From: Planctomycetota bacterium | GTDB lineage: Bacteria; Planctomycetota; Phycisphaerae; UBA1845; CAIVHJ01 | Reading direction: 5' to 3' | Assembly (NCBI GenBank): GCA_022573485.1 | Contig: JACZTW010000047.1 | Span: 1 to 15,810, forward strand | Length of the DNA stretch: 15,810 nucleotides | Part shown: positions 1-8,886 of the stretch, in pieces | How the letters are laid out: each line of letters begins with the position of its first letter | Position numbering within the stretch: the first letter of the stretch is position 1 | Translations under genes and position numbers: made by a program | The notes under the pieces: generated by a model | Told to the model about the DNA's origin: nothing | The model's input: only the letters and a program-made list of their open reading frames with translations | Databases searched by the model: none

Positions 1-12
1 GGCCTCCGGAAC

Positions 13-18
13 TATAAT
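13..18 (+). promoter_or_regulatory. Candidate -10 box upstream of the sigma fragment
   Basis: A perfect TATAAT lies 60 bases before the ATG at 79, in an AT-rich stretch that contrasts with the GC-rich surroundings. The matching -35 box would fall before the window, so it cannot be checked. If real, it drove the sigma gene that is now truncated. Confidence 0.3.
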
Positions 19-78
19 GCGATTTCTAGACGATTTTTTTCACTGTTTTTTGGGAAAGTTTTCGGAAAACCGGCAACG

Positions 79-199
79 ATGGCAGACGTTCAACAGATCA
101 TCGAGCGGATCGGGTCCGGCGACGCCAGTGCCGAGGAATTGTTGCCGCTGGTTTACGAGGAACTGCGCACGTTGGCGCGTGGCCGATTGGCTCGCGAAG
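79..199 (+). pseudogene. ECF sigma factor, N-terminal fragment (TIGR02999-like)
   Basis: The frame opens at ATG 79 and reads MADVQQIIERIGSGDASAEE, then LLPLVYEELRTLARGRLARE. This matches the opening of the planctomycete-enriched ECF sigma family, in which region 2 begins with a gap-free LLPLVYxELRxLAxxRLxxE block. In intact members the next part is a Gln-Thr-Leu-rich loop and the rest of region 2 (family about 180-200 residues). Here sigma-like sequence stops after about 40 residues, and from about 189-199 the DNA instead encodes a glycosyltransferase in another frame. The sigma frame continues to 561 without recognisable sigma motifs, and regions 2.4 and 4 are absent. I read it as a broken gene; a chimeric assembly join is the alternative. 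Confidence 0.6.
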
Positions 200-942
200 C
201 GCGGATTTACCGATCTGGGGCGTCTGTCGTCGTTTCTGTGGCGCTGCCGGCGCGATTTCGCGTCGGCCGACGTGCTGCACTGGCACAATTTGCACGGCAA
301 CTACCTTTCCATCGCCGCCGCTCCGCTTTGGGGTTTCGACAAACCGATCGTCTGGACGCTGCACGATTTCTGGCCGCTGACCGGAAACTGCGCAACGCCG
401 CGATCCTGCACGCGCTGGCGGCGTCATTGCGGGCAGTGTCCTTTGGTCGACAAGTTCCCTATGACCGGCGTGGATCGAAGCCGATTCTATCGCCAACTCA
501 AGCCACGGCTGTTCGCCGCGGCGCGGCCGTTTCTCGTCACGCCGTCGCGCTGGCTGGCTAGCCGCGTTCGCGAAGTGCCGGCGCTGGCGAAGTTGCCCGT
601 TCGCGTCATTCCGCATCGGATTGATTTCGACGTCTTTGAGCCGTTGCCTGGTCGCGAGAGCCTGCGGCGACGGTTCGGCCTCGAACCGGACCTGCCGACG
701 GTGGTGATGGCGGGTCACACCTGGACGGATTCGTTCAAGGGCGGCCAGCAAGCGATTGGCGCGTTGCGATCCGCGCATCGCAAGCTGGGTCGCCTGCAAC
801 TGCTCATCGTGGGCGAAGCGAGTGATCGGCTGCTGGCAGCGAGCGGCTTGCCGGGCAGGGCGTTGCCGTTCGTGGAGGTGCGCGAGACGCTCGCCGCGGC
901 GGAGTACACGGGCACGCGGGTGCGGTGGCTGGGCTTCTCGGA
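189..942 (+). pseudogene. Family 4 glycosyltransferase fragment (WcaC-like), both ends lost
   Basis: The frame that opens at 17 shows clear GT-B/GT4 sequence from about 189: DVLHWHNLHGNYLS, then KPIVWTLHDFWPLTGNC, a Cys-rich segment ending CGQCPL, VTPSRWLASRV, and RVIPHRIDFDVFEP. This order is typical of the acceptor-side domain and inter-domain linker of WcaC-type transferases used in exopolysaccharide assembly. The second Rossmann domain starts (VVMAGHTW, LLIVGEA, VRWLGF) but stops at about 940, before the expected nucleotide-sugar-binding E-x7-E region. The first 60 or so residues of a normal enzyme are also missing; the frame before 189 is the sigma fragment read out of phase. The usual N-G/Y-G-I-D at the linker is H-R-I-D. 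It cannot be a complete enzyme. Confidence 0.65.
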
Positions 943-1057
943 CTTCGGCTACTCGAAGACCGCGGCGGAGGCGTTCAAGATGTGGGGCAAGGACAAGTAC
1001 GTCGCGCGGTTGAAGACGATCCTCGACGAGGGAACCTCGACAAGAGGCAATGATTGA
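941..1057 (+). pseudogene. Unrecognised C-terminal fragment fused in frame to the glycosyltransferase
   Basis: After the glycosyltransferase strand VRWLGF the same frame continues DFGYSKTAAEAFKMWGKDKY and ends at a TGA at 1055-1057. The segment is helical and charged and does not resemble the second half of a GT4 domain. It could be the C-terminus of another gene joined by the same process that made the other junctions. I do not recognise its family. Confidence 0.3.
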
Positions 1058-1060
1058 TTT

Positions 1061-2185
1061 TTCCGCGGCCCGACCCGCCATGGCTGCCAGGACCACGGCA
1101 GTGAAAATCGCCAACCGCCCGTCGGACCGCCCCGCGGCTTTCTCAGTGCGGAGAACGCGTATCGCACCGTAGGCGGCCAGGAGGGCCAGCGTCAAAAACA
1201 CCGCCAGGCCGAGGAAACCCAGCTCAAGCATCGTATGCAGAAGAATATTATGGGGATGGGAGACGGAGCCCAGTGTGCGCTCGGTGTCCAGATCGACGCT
1301 CAACGGGTAGGAATAGTAGTACATCTCCGGCCCGAGACCGAACAGAGGACGCAATAGGTGCCGGCCAATACTCTCCTGAGACTGATTCTCCCAGGAAGTT
1401 GCCAGTTCCAGAGCGCCTTCCCAGAATGCAATCCGCTTGCTCAAGGTTCCGCCCTCGTCCACGGATACGACCTCGCGGAGCTCCCCGAAACCCCTCGGGC
1501 TTCCACCTTCGTCACCCGACGGCAGCCGCGTAATCAGCACGGCGATCACGACAGCAGCGGCGACAACACCCAGGCCGGTCAGCAAGGTCCGGCGTTCGAG
1601 CCAGAGGCCTCCGATTACGGCCAATGCGCCCACCCCTGAGGCCATCCCCACCCACGGCCCCCGACTTCCGGTGAACCACAACGCCGCCATTTCCAAGCCC
1701 AACACCGCGACGGCGAGCATCACGAGTCCAGACAGACCCGACCTCCTGGCATCCATTGCCACGGCCACGGTCGCCATACTGGCCATTATTAGGAAAGCGC
1801 CAAAAAATATCGGGTTTCCGAACGAAGAGAAATTCCGTGTGAATTCCTCTCCAGGCAGGATCGGATCCCAGCCGAAGTTCTGGGAGATCCCAAAAAGCGA
1901 TGTGATCCCGCCCGCGACCATCAACGCAAGCAGTATCCGACGGATCTGATCGGGGCGGCGGAGGCGTATCGCGACGGCAACAAAAATGACGAGTATGGCC
2001 GTGAACGTATATAGCTCGTAGCCCAGACTGCTCAAATCGCGGCCCCAGAGACTCACACGAGGAGCCGGCGACAACAAGGATGAGATCGTGGCAAGTATCC
2101 CGAGGGCTATTCCTGCCATGACCGCCCAGCGATCAGGCCGGCCGCCGCGCGCGCCGGCAATGAGGTCCACGAACGCGAACGCGGT
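1061..2185 (-). pseudogene. O-antigen ligase/polymerase (Wzy_C family) fragment
   Basis: Read on the minus strand, about 375 codons encode a polytopic membrane protein with eight clear hydrophobic segments and the family's diagnostic blocks in order: SSLLSPAPRVSLWG, SFGNPIFFGAFLIM, the TGSRGPWVGM turn, the long periplasmic loop with FGLGPEMYYY, and SHPHNILLHTMLELGFLGL. These proteins transfer or polymerise O-antigen-like glycans at the periplasmic face of the inner membrane. The first 80-100 residues are absent: upstream of about 2185 the frame is open but not family-like, and the plus strand there codes for something else. At about 1061, after AAMAGRAAE, the final membrane helices and any TPR tail are lost. 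The open frame runs on antisense to the glycosyltransferase, but that extension is not this protein. Confidence 0.65.
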
Positions 2186-2189
2186 GCCG

Positions 2190-2360
2190 CGCGAGCCGTT
2201 CGGCGGGCTTCTGGACAGCGAGTCCATGCTCTTCGAGGTGGACGACGACGTGGAAGAGCATGTGTCCAGTGCGGATCTCGGGACGGTTCGCCAGACGCGT
2301 CGCAACTTGAAGAGTTTGCTCGGCCGAGTGAAGGCGCTGAAAGAAACGGCCCGGACCTAG
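2190..2360 (+). pseudogene. Unrecognised C-terminal fragment
   Basis: The plus-strand frame ending at TAG 2358-2360 reads PFGGLLDSESMLFEVDDDVE, followed by a basic helical tail with RRNLKSLLGRVKALKE. The acidic-then-basic amphipathic pattern looks like a real protein end rather than a shadow of the O-antigen ligase, whose recognisable minus-strand sequence starts only below about 2185. No upstream part of such a gene is present, because the region before it is the ligase on the opposite strand. The family is unknown. Confidence 0.3.
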
Positions 2361-2387
2361 TGCATGGTCACGCATGAGCCTGTGGGA

Positions 2388-2413
2388 GTGTCACTGCTCA
2401 AGAGCAGTGGCAC
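2388..2413. repeat. 12-bp palindromic hairpin in convergent spacer
   Basis: GTGTCACTGCTC, a two-base AA centre and GAGCAGTGGCAC form a 12-pair stem with a single G-T pair. It lies 27 bases after the fragment stop at 2360 and 37 bases after the lipoprotein stop at 2451, so it could terminate transcription from either side. Neither strand shows a T-run after it. A REP-like dispersed palindrome is at least as likely as a terminator. Confidence 0.5.
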
Positions 2414-2450
2414 ACGGCGAACAGCCCGCAGAATTAACTGTGAAGAATCA

Positions 2451-4160
2451 CTAGGGCGAGTCCAGGATCGTGATGTCCACTTCATCCGTGTCGGTATTGC
2501 TTTGATCGTCCTGCACGGTCACCCTGAACCGCAACGTCTCCGGGCTGGTGACATCGAGGGCAATGAAGACCGGCTGAGCCGTCGTACTCGAGGACAGCGT
2601 GACGGTCGTGCCTGAAACCTGCTCCCACGAGTAAGTCAGGCCGCTGCCCGCGCTGGCGGTCGCATCCAGAGTCACCAACGCGCCTTCCGTCACTTGCTGA
2701 TCCGCGCCCGCGCTGGCCTGCAACGTCGTCCCCGACTCGCCCGGCAGAATCGTGATATCCACCGTATCGCTGTCCTGCAGCCCGTTGGCGTCGATCACGA
2801 CGAGTTGAAAGGTCACCACTGTAGCCTCAGTCACGGACGGGGCCGTAAACACTGGCTTTTGCGTGCTGTTGCTCGACAGAGAGACGATCGATCCGCCGAT
2901 CTCCGTCCACTCAAAGCTCACGGCCGTGCCCGAACTGCCGCTGCCGTCAAGCGTGACGAGCACGCCGGCGTCCACTTGCTGATCGGCGCCCGCGTCGGCC
3001 AATGGGCCGGAAGGCAGCACGGTGATCGCTATGGTATCGCTGTCCGAAAGTGTGCCGCTGTCCGTCACGGTCACCCTGAACTCCAGTACGGTGTTGGAGT
3101 CCACACTGGGAGCCTCGAATTGGGCGCGGGCCGTATTCGCATTGTCCAGAGTCACCGGGCTTCCGCTGACTTGCTCCCACGCGAAGCGCAGGCTGCTCGT
3201 TGATGTCTCCAGATCAACGCTCTCCGAGGCATCGAGGACCACCGTGTCACCGGCGGTCACTTCCTGGTCCACCCCGGCGAGCGCGGCCGGCTTGGAATTG
3301 TCGCCCTCCCCGCCCGAATCAAACAGCATCTGCAAGTCCGCCAGATCTACTGTGCCGTTGCGATCGAGATCAAGCAGGACGCATTCAGCCGTGATCGGAT
3401 TGTCTTCCGTAAACGCTTGATCCAAGCAAGAGTAGTACGTCGTGAGCGTGGCGCTGGAGAACACAGCCGACGGAAAGACCTCCGCCGCCGCCTCGGGTCC
3501 CTCAACAATGGCGATCAACTCAACATAGTCGTCGGTGTTCAGCGTGCCGTTGCGATCGAGATCGTACAACTGGGCACAGAGGACATCGCGCTCTTCCGGA
3601 GGTTTGCCGACGCACCCGAAGAAGTGATCGATGCCGTAAGTCACGCTCTCTTCGGCCGCCAATTGGATGTTGGAGTTCAGATGGTAGTGCCGTGTGAAGC
3701 CGTCAATAAAATCCAGCGCGTCGCCGACTTCCGTATTGCCCGCTGCAAGGGCCAGCACAACGTCCGCATTCGCAGCAATTTCGTCCAGCCTCAGCAGCGT
3801 GTTATCCGTGTCCTTAAGCTGCCAAAACGCCGTGGCCAGGTCATCGCCCGAATCGAACGACTGGCTAAGTTCCGCCCGACCGACAACGAGCGATCCGGCG
3901 AGCACAATGTTGCCGTCGGCGTCCGCTACCAGATCTTTGATGAAGACGTCGAAGGCGCCAAGGGCGCCATCAGCGTCGCGCCGGCAGAGATCGAACTCTT
4001 CACCTGTGACGAACAGGCCGGTGCAGATCTGCCCCTCAGCCCCGTTCGGATTGATCGCCAGGAAGATGTCCGCACAAGATGCCAATCCGACGGACAGGAC
4101 GGCAACCAGCAACGGCAGAAAGACCCTTCGGCAAGTCGCAATGCCCTTCAGGTGACGCAT
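2451..4160 (-). CDS. Surface lipoprotein with dockerin-like loops and three PKD/K319L-like repeats
   Basis: The protein has 569 residues. I chose ATG 4158-4160 because it is preceded by GAGGTGG and opens a lipoprotein signal: basic start, hydrophobic core, lipobox L-A-S-C with Cys29. The frame is open upstream to a GTG at 4451, but that part is not protein-like. Two dockerin/EF-hand-type loops follow, D200-L-D-R-N-G and D264-L-D-R-N-G, each ending in Asp about ten residues on. Three beta-sandwich repeats occupy about 291-383, 386-473 and 481-566. Each has an A-G-x-D-Q start, a V-T/V-L-D turn, W-E-Q-V-S-G (W-T-E-I-G-G in the second), and F-x-A-P/L-x-V. Cys pairs around 46/59, 183/195 and 245/260 may form disulfides. 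It is probably an outer-membrane-anchored adhesion or scaffolding protein. No catalytic domain is visible, and it is a single gene with no operon partner here. Confidence 0.8.
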   Translation of the reverse strand: MRHLKGIATCRRVFLPLLVAVLSVGLASCADIFLAINPNGAEGQICTGLFVTGEEFDLCRRDADGALGAFDVFIKDLVADADGNIVLAGSLVVGRAELSQSFDSGDDLATAFWQLKDTDNTLLRLDEIAANADVVLALAAGNTEVGDALDFIDGFTRHYHLNSNIQLAAEESVTYGIDHFFGCVGKPPEERDVLCAQLYDLDRNGTLNTDDYVELIAIVEGPEAAAEVFPSAVFSSATLTTYYSCLDQAFTEDNPITAECVLLDLDRNGTVDLADLQMLFDSGGEGDNSKPAALAGVDQEVTAGDTVVLDASESVDLETSTSSLRFAWEQVSGSPVTLDNANTARAQFEAPSVDSNTVLEFRVTVTDSGTLSDSDTIAITVLPSGPLADAGADQQVDAGVLVTLDGSGSSGTAVSFEWTEIGGSIVSLSSNSTQKPVFTAPSVTEATVVTFQLVVIDANGLQDSDTVDITILPGESGTTLQASAGADQQVTEGALVTLDATASAGSGLTYSWEQVSGTTVTLSSSTTAQPVFIALDVTSPETLRFRVTVQDDQSNTDTDEVDITILDSP

Positions 4161-4480
4161 ACTCCACCTCGTTCTCAGAGTGACCGGGGCTCCGGCTAAC
4201 AGAATCATCGGTTGTAGACCTATCGCACATGATCGACGTGACTGACAAGACCCTTGAGTGTGGAAGGTAATCTGCGCTCTTATTGGACGGACGTTCCCAT
4301 CCATTGCATTCCCTGAGCGTATGGCTCCGCTCAAGCATCCTCGCCCGCTTGACGACTTAATCCTTTGTGTCGCAATATGTAACGAACGGGATGGCCGATC
4401 AGAATCCTCCAAATCGATCCTCTTCTGGTCGAGCGGCCGCCGCCCGATCACGGGCTCTTGCTCAAAGAGTGGAGATTCCG
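4161..4480. other. Divergent intergenic region between lipoprotein and rRNA unit
   Basis: These 320 bases separate the lipoprotein (-) from the rRNA promoter (+). I see no gene, tRNA or strong hairpin. On the minus strand the best promoter-like pair is TTGTCA at 4243-4248 with a poor GATAGG 18 bases on, which is too weak to call. The 16S rRNA gene that normally precedes tRNA-Ile is not here. Confidence 0.6.
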
Positions 4481-4482
4481 AG

Positions 4483-4510
4483 TTGACACCCAGCGAAAAC
4501 CCGTTACATT
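4483..4510 (+). promoter_or_regulatory. Sigma-70-type promoter of the tRNA-23S unit
   Basis: A consensus -35 TTGACA (4483-4488) is followed after 16 bases by TACATT (4505-4510), which keeps the conserved T-A-x-x-x-T of a -10 box. Transcription would start near 4517. No rRNA gene lies upstream, so this unit needs its own promoter, and this is the best candidate in the region. Confidence 0.55.
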
Positions 4511-4516
4511 ACTTGA

Positions 4517-4699
4517 TTGTCATGATTTGAGCCGGACGGCTCTGTTTGTAGAGGTGCCCTGTTCAGAGAGGATAATTGTTTGCTGAGCAAAGACTTAGAG
4601 CCACAACGCGAGCATAAATCCAGTCAGCCGGAGGGTCCCTAGGGCTCCCTGATCCGTGCCTCCGAAGCCGCTGACTGTTTTGTTGGCGGCTTTTTCTTT
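4517..4699 (+). ncRNA. Structured leader or separate small RNA upstream of tRNA-Ile
   Basis: From the predicted start at about 4517 to the T-run ending at 4699 there is no gene but much pairing. A short hairpin GAGCC/GGCTC lies at 4529-4542. TTTGC/GCAAA flank a 3-base loop near 4579-4591. A larger stem pairs CAGTCAGC (4621-4628) with GCTGACTG (4670-4677) and CGGAGG (4629-4634) with CCTCCG (4659-4664), leaving AAGCC bulged. The stretch could be an attenuated rRNA leader or an independent RNA of about 180 nt that ends at the terminator-like hairpin. I do not recognise it as a known RNA family. Confidence 0.4.
4665..4699 (+). terminator. Terminator-like hairpin in the rRNA leader
   Basis: AAGCCGC (4665-4671) pairs perfectly with GCGGCTT (4686-4692) around a 14-base loop and runs into a T-rich tail. 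It uses 4665-4671, while the larger leader stem uses 4670-4677, so the two compete for two bases and the bulge. The long loop weakens it. If it works, tRNA-Ile and 23S transcription must read through or start further down. Confidence 0.45.
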
Positions 4700-4810
4700 G
4701 TCAGTTGAGTGAGCGCTGGCCCCCGTGTCGCTTTTGGCTTTCAGTCCGGCGGAATGCGTCGCTTCGATCTGCTGCTCTGATGTCGCGTTTGATGCGGCAC
4801 GATCGATCAC

Positions 4811-4884
4811 GGGCTCGTAGCTCAGTTGGCTAGAGCGCGTCGCTGATAACGACGAAGTCGCAAGTTCGAGTCTTGCCGGGCCCA
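4811..4884 (+). tRNA. tRNA-Ile (GAT)
   Basis: This 74-base gene has a full cloverleaf. Acceptor GGGCTCG pairs with CGGGCCC (one G-T), the D stem is GCTC/GAGC, and the anticodon arm is CGTCG-CTGATAA-CGACG with anticodon GAT. The variable loop is AAGTC and the T arm is GCAAG-TTCGAGT-CTTGC. The discriminator is A and CCA is not encoded. Ile(GAT) and Ala(TGC) are the classic pair of the 16S-23S spacer; here they precede a 23S gene without a 16S. Confidence 0.97.
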
Positions 4885-4924
4885 TTGGATTGAGACCTCA
4901 GCCGGCAATGGAAGGATCGCGGAC

Positions 4925-5023
4925 ATGACGGCGCAGTGGCCTAACCTGCTGTTGATTGGAGCCGGCCTCGTCGCAGTTGTTGGCGTCTTCGTCTTCGTGA
5001 TTCTCAAAAAAGGCGGCGGGTGA
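4925..5023 (+). CDS. Small membrane peptide ORF between the two tRNAs
   Basis: ATG 4925 opens a 32-residue ORF beginning MTAQWPNLLL and ending VILKKGGG before TGA 5021-5023. Its centre is an uninterrupted hydrophobic helix (about residues 8-27), followed by Lys-Lys and three Gly. That gives single-pass topology with a positive cytoplasmic end. GGAAGG lies 9 bases before the start and can act as a ribosome binding site. A coding ORF between spacer tRNAs is unusual because the precursor is cut by RNase P and other nucleases. It may be translated from the excised piece, from its own promoter, or not at all. I do not recognise a family. Confidence 0.4.
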   Translation: MTAQWPNLLLIGAGLVAVVGVFVFVILKKGGG

Positions 5024-5118
5024 CGCCCCAAAGGTTCTGACTGAGCAGTTGGCTCAGGGAAAACGTCAAGAAGTCGGACCTTCGCGATGGGACTTTTTGG
5101 CTTTTCGACGCTTCTTCC

Positions 5119-5191
5119 GGGGCCGTAGCTCAGCTGGGAGAGCGCCTGGTTTGCAACCAGGAGGTCGGCGGTTCGAGCCCGCTCGGCTCCA
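5119..5191 (+). tRNA. tRNA-Ala (TGC)
   Basis: This 73-base gene has acceptor GGGGCCG paired with CGGCTCC, including the G3-U70 pair that marks tRNA-Ala for alanyl-tRNA synthetase. The D stem is GCTC/GAGC, the anticodon arm is CCTGG-TTTGCAA-CCAGG (anticodon TGC), the variable loop is AGGTC, and the T arm is GGCGG-TTCGAGC-CCGCT. The discriminator is A and CCA is not encoded. It starts 95 bases after the small ORF and 367 bases before 23S. Confidence 0.97.
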
Positions 5192-5208
5192 TAAGTGTAG
5201 GCGGTCAG

Positions 5209-5276
5209 CGATCAGCCATCAGCTTTCAGAAAGACTGAGAGCCGATGGCTGATAGCTGAAAGCTAATAGCTGATAG
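5209..5276 (+). repeat. Inverted heptamer-repeat cluster in the tRNA-23S spacer
   Basis: Tandem 7-base units run in one orientation (CGATCAG, CCATCAG, CTTTCAG at 5209-5229) and then, after 19 bases, in the reverse orientation (CTGATAG, CTGAAAG, CTAATAG, CTGATAG at 5249-5276). ATCAGCCATC (5211-5220) pairs perfectly with GATGGCTGAT (5244-5253). Alternatively AGCTTTCAG (5221-5229) pairs with CTGAAAGCT (5256-5264). The same heptamer family forms the extra hairpin inside the 23S gene. Confidence 0.8.
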
Positions 5277-5282
5277 CTATTG

Positions 5283-5294
5283 TGCTCTTTGACA
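5283..5294 (+). promoter_or_regulatory. boxA antitermination site
   Basis: TGCTCTTTGACA matches the boxA element of rRNA operons (TGCTCTTTAACA in E. coli), which recruits NusB-NusE and companions so that polymerase ignores terminators across 23S. It lies 92 bases after tRNA-Ala, the same place as the spacer boxA of E. coli operons, with the heptamer hairpin just upstream in the usual boxB position. Confidence 0.7.
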
Positions 5295-5316
5295 ATTGAA
5301 TTAGTGGACAATAGCG

Positions 5317-5344
5317 GCCCATAGATTCTTTCCGATCTATGGGC
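5317..5344 (+). other. Spacer hairpin
   Basis: GCCCATAGAT (5317-5326) and ATCTATGGGC (5335-5344) form a perfect 10-bp stem with an 8-base loop. It follows boxA by about 22 bases. There is no T-run, so a processing or boxC-like role is more likely than termination. Confidence 0.55.
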
Positions 5345-5507
5345 ACGTATGTGGCAATTTAAACCACTTGAGTGCCGAAGAGGCAAGCAGCAAAGGCCAG
5401 CAAGCAGCCAGTGGAAACACTGACCGCCAAAGGCCGGATGCTGACTGAATCTTCAAGATAGGCGGCTTGATAACAGAGCAGCCAGTGCAAGTATTGCTTT
5501 TACAGAA

Positions 5508-5535
5508 TACTGGTTACTGGCTACTGATTACTGAA
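5508..5535 (+). repeat. Four tandem heptamers TACTGRY-like
   Basis: TACTGGT, TACTGGC, TACTGAT and TACTGAA follow each other without gaps 24 bases before the 23S start. The unit length of seven is the same as in the other repeat clusters of this unit, but the unit sequence differs. Confidence 0.65.
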
Positions 5536-5547
5536 ATGCGACAGCGT

Positions 5548-5558
5548 TTCATTAATGT

Positions 5559-5566
<8 letters not shown>
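5548..5566 (+). other. 5' arm of 23S processing stem
   Basis: These 19 bases are perfectly complementary to 8604-8622 after the 23S gene. The inner eight pairs (5559-5566) are helix 1 of mature 23S. The outer eleven form the precursor stem that RNase III normally cuts. Confidence 0.85.
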
Positions 5567-8603
<3,037 letters not shown>

Positions 8604-8611
<8 letters not shown>

Positions 8612-8622
8612 ACATTAATGAA
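8604..8622 (+). other. 3' arm of 23S processing stem
   Basis: GCTTGATCACATTAATGAA is the perfect complement of 5548-5566. The last eleven bases lie outside mature 23S. Confidence 0.85.
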
Positions 8623-8650
8623 GGGCTGACGCTCTTCATTCAGCCGCCTG

Positions 8651-8673
8651 CCTGGCAACGATGCGTTGCCGGG
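8651..8673 (+). other. Hairpin between 23S and the terminator
   Basis: CCTGGCAACG and CGTTGCCGGG pair over 10 bp (one T-G) around ATG. There is no T-run, so it is probably part of the 3' precursor. The whole 8612-8730 stretch lacks the conserved core of 5S rRNA. Confidence 0.5.
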
Positions 8674-8730
8674 AGGCACTCGCGATGGTTTTCATCGCCA
8701 CTGATTGTCCCACTGATTCGATTGTTATCC

Positions 8731-8765
8731 AAAACCCCGTCCGGACCACCGGGCGGGGTTTTCTT
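8731..8765 (+). terminator. Intrinsic terminator of the rRNA unit
   Basis: AAAACCCCGTCCGG, a four-base ACCA loop and CCGGGCGGGGTTTT form a 14-pair stem with one T-G pair, followed by CTT. It is 120 bases after 23S. The A-tract on the 5' side also makes it usable from the minus strand, although no minus-strand gene ends here. Confidence 0.9.
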
Positions 8766-8886
8766 GTGCGCAAATCCAGCGAGTCAACCCAGTCGACTTT
8801 TTGCGTGGGATTTCACGCCACAGGGTGTCATCATTGTTGGAGCGGACAAATGTTGGTCGTACGAACGATTGGGTGGAGACGGGCGG

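Noticed and set aside
98..1050. Continuation of the O-antigen ligase frame on the minus strand
   Set aside because: After AAMAGRAAE the sequence loses all membrane character and is the antisense of the glycosyltransferase fragment. It is open only by base composition.
4517..4699. A known riboswitch or 6S RNA in the leader
   Set aside because: The size and pairing were suggestive, but I could not match any conserved core, so it is left as an unassigned structured RNA.
5041..5057. Terminator after the small ORF (CTGAGC/GCTCAG)
   Set aside because: The stem is only six base pairs and no T-run follows; termination here would also prevent tRNA-Ala and 23S synthesis.
5209..5276. CRISPR array
   Set aside because: The units are seven bases with no spacers and occur in both orientations. 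There are no cas genes.
8612..8730. Possible 5S rRNA between 23S and the terminator (it contains GCCTGGCAACG)
   Set aside because: The 119 bases lack the conserved CCCAT-CCGAAC core and the closing 5S helix; the similarity is limited to a local hairpin.
8722..8886. N-terminal extension of the ECF sigma factor
   Set aside because: It would begin before the rRNA terminator and shows no sigma-like sequence. ATG 8887 with GGAG upstream gives a normal-length protein.
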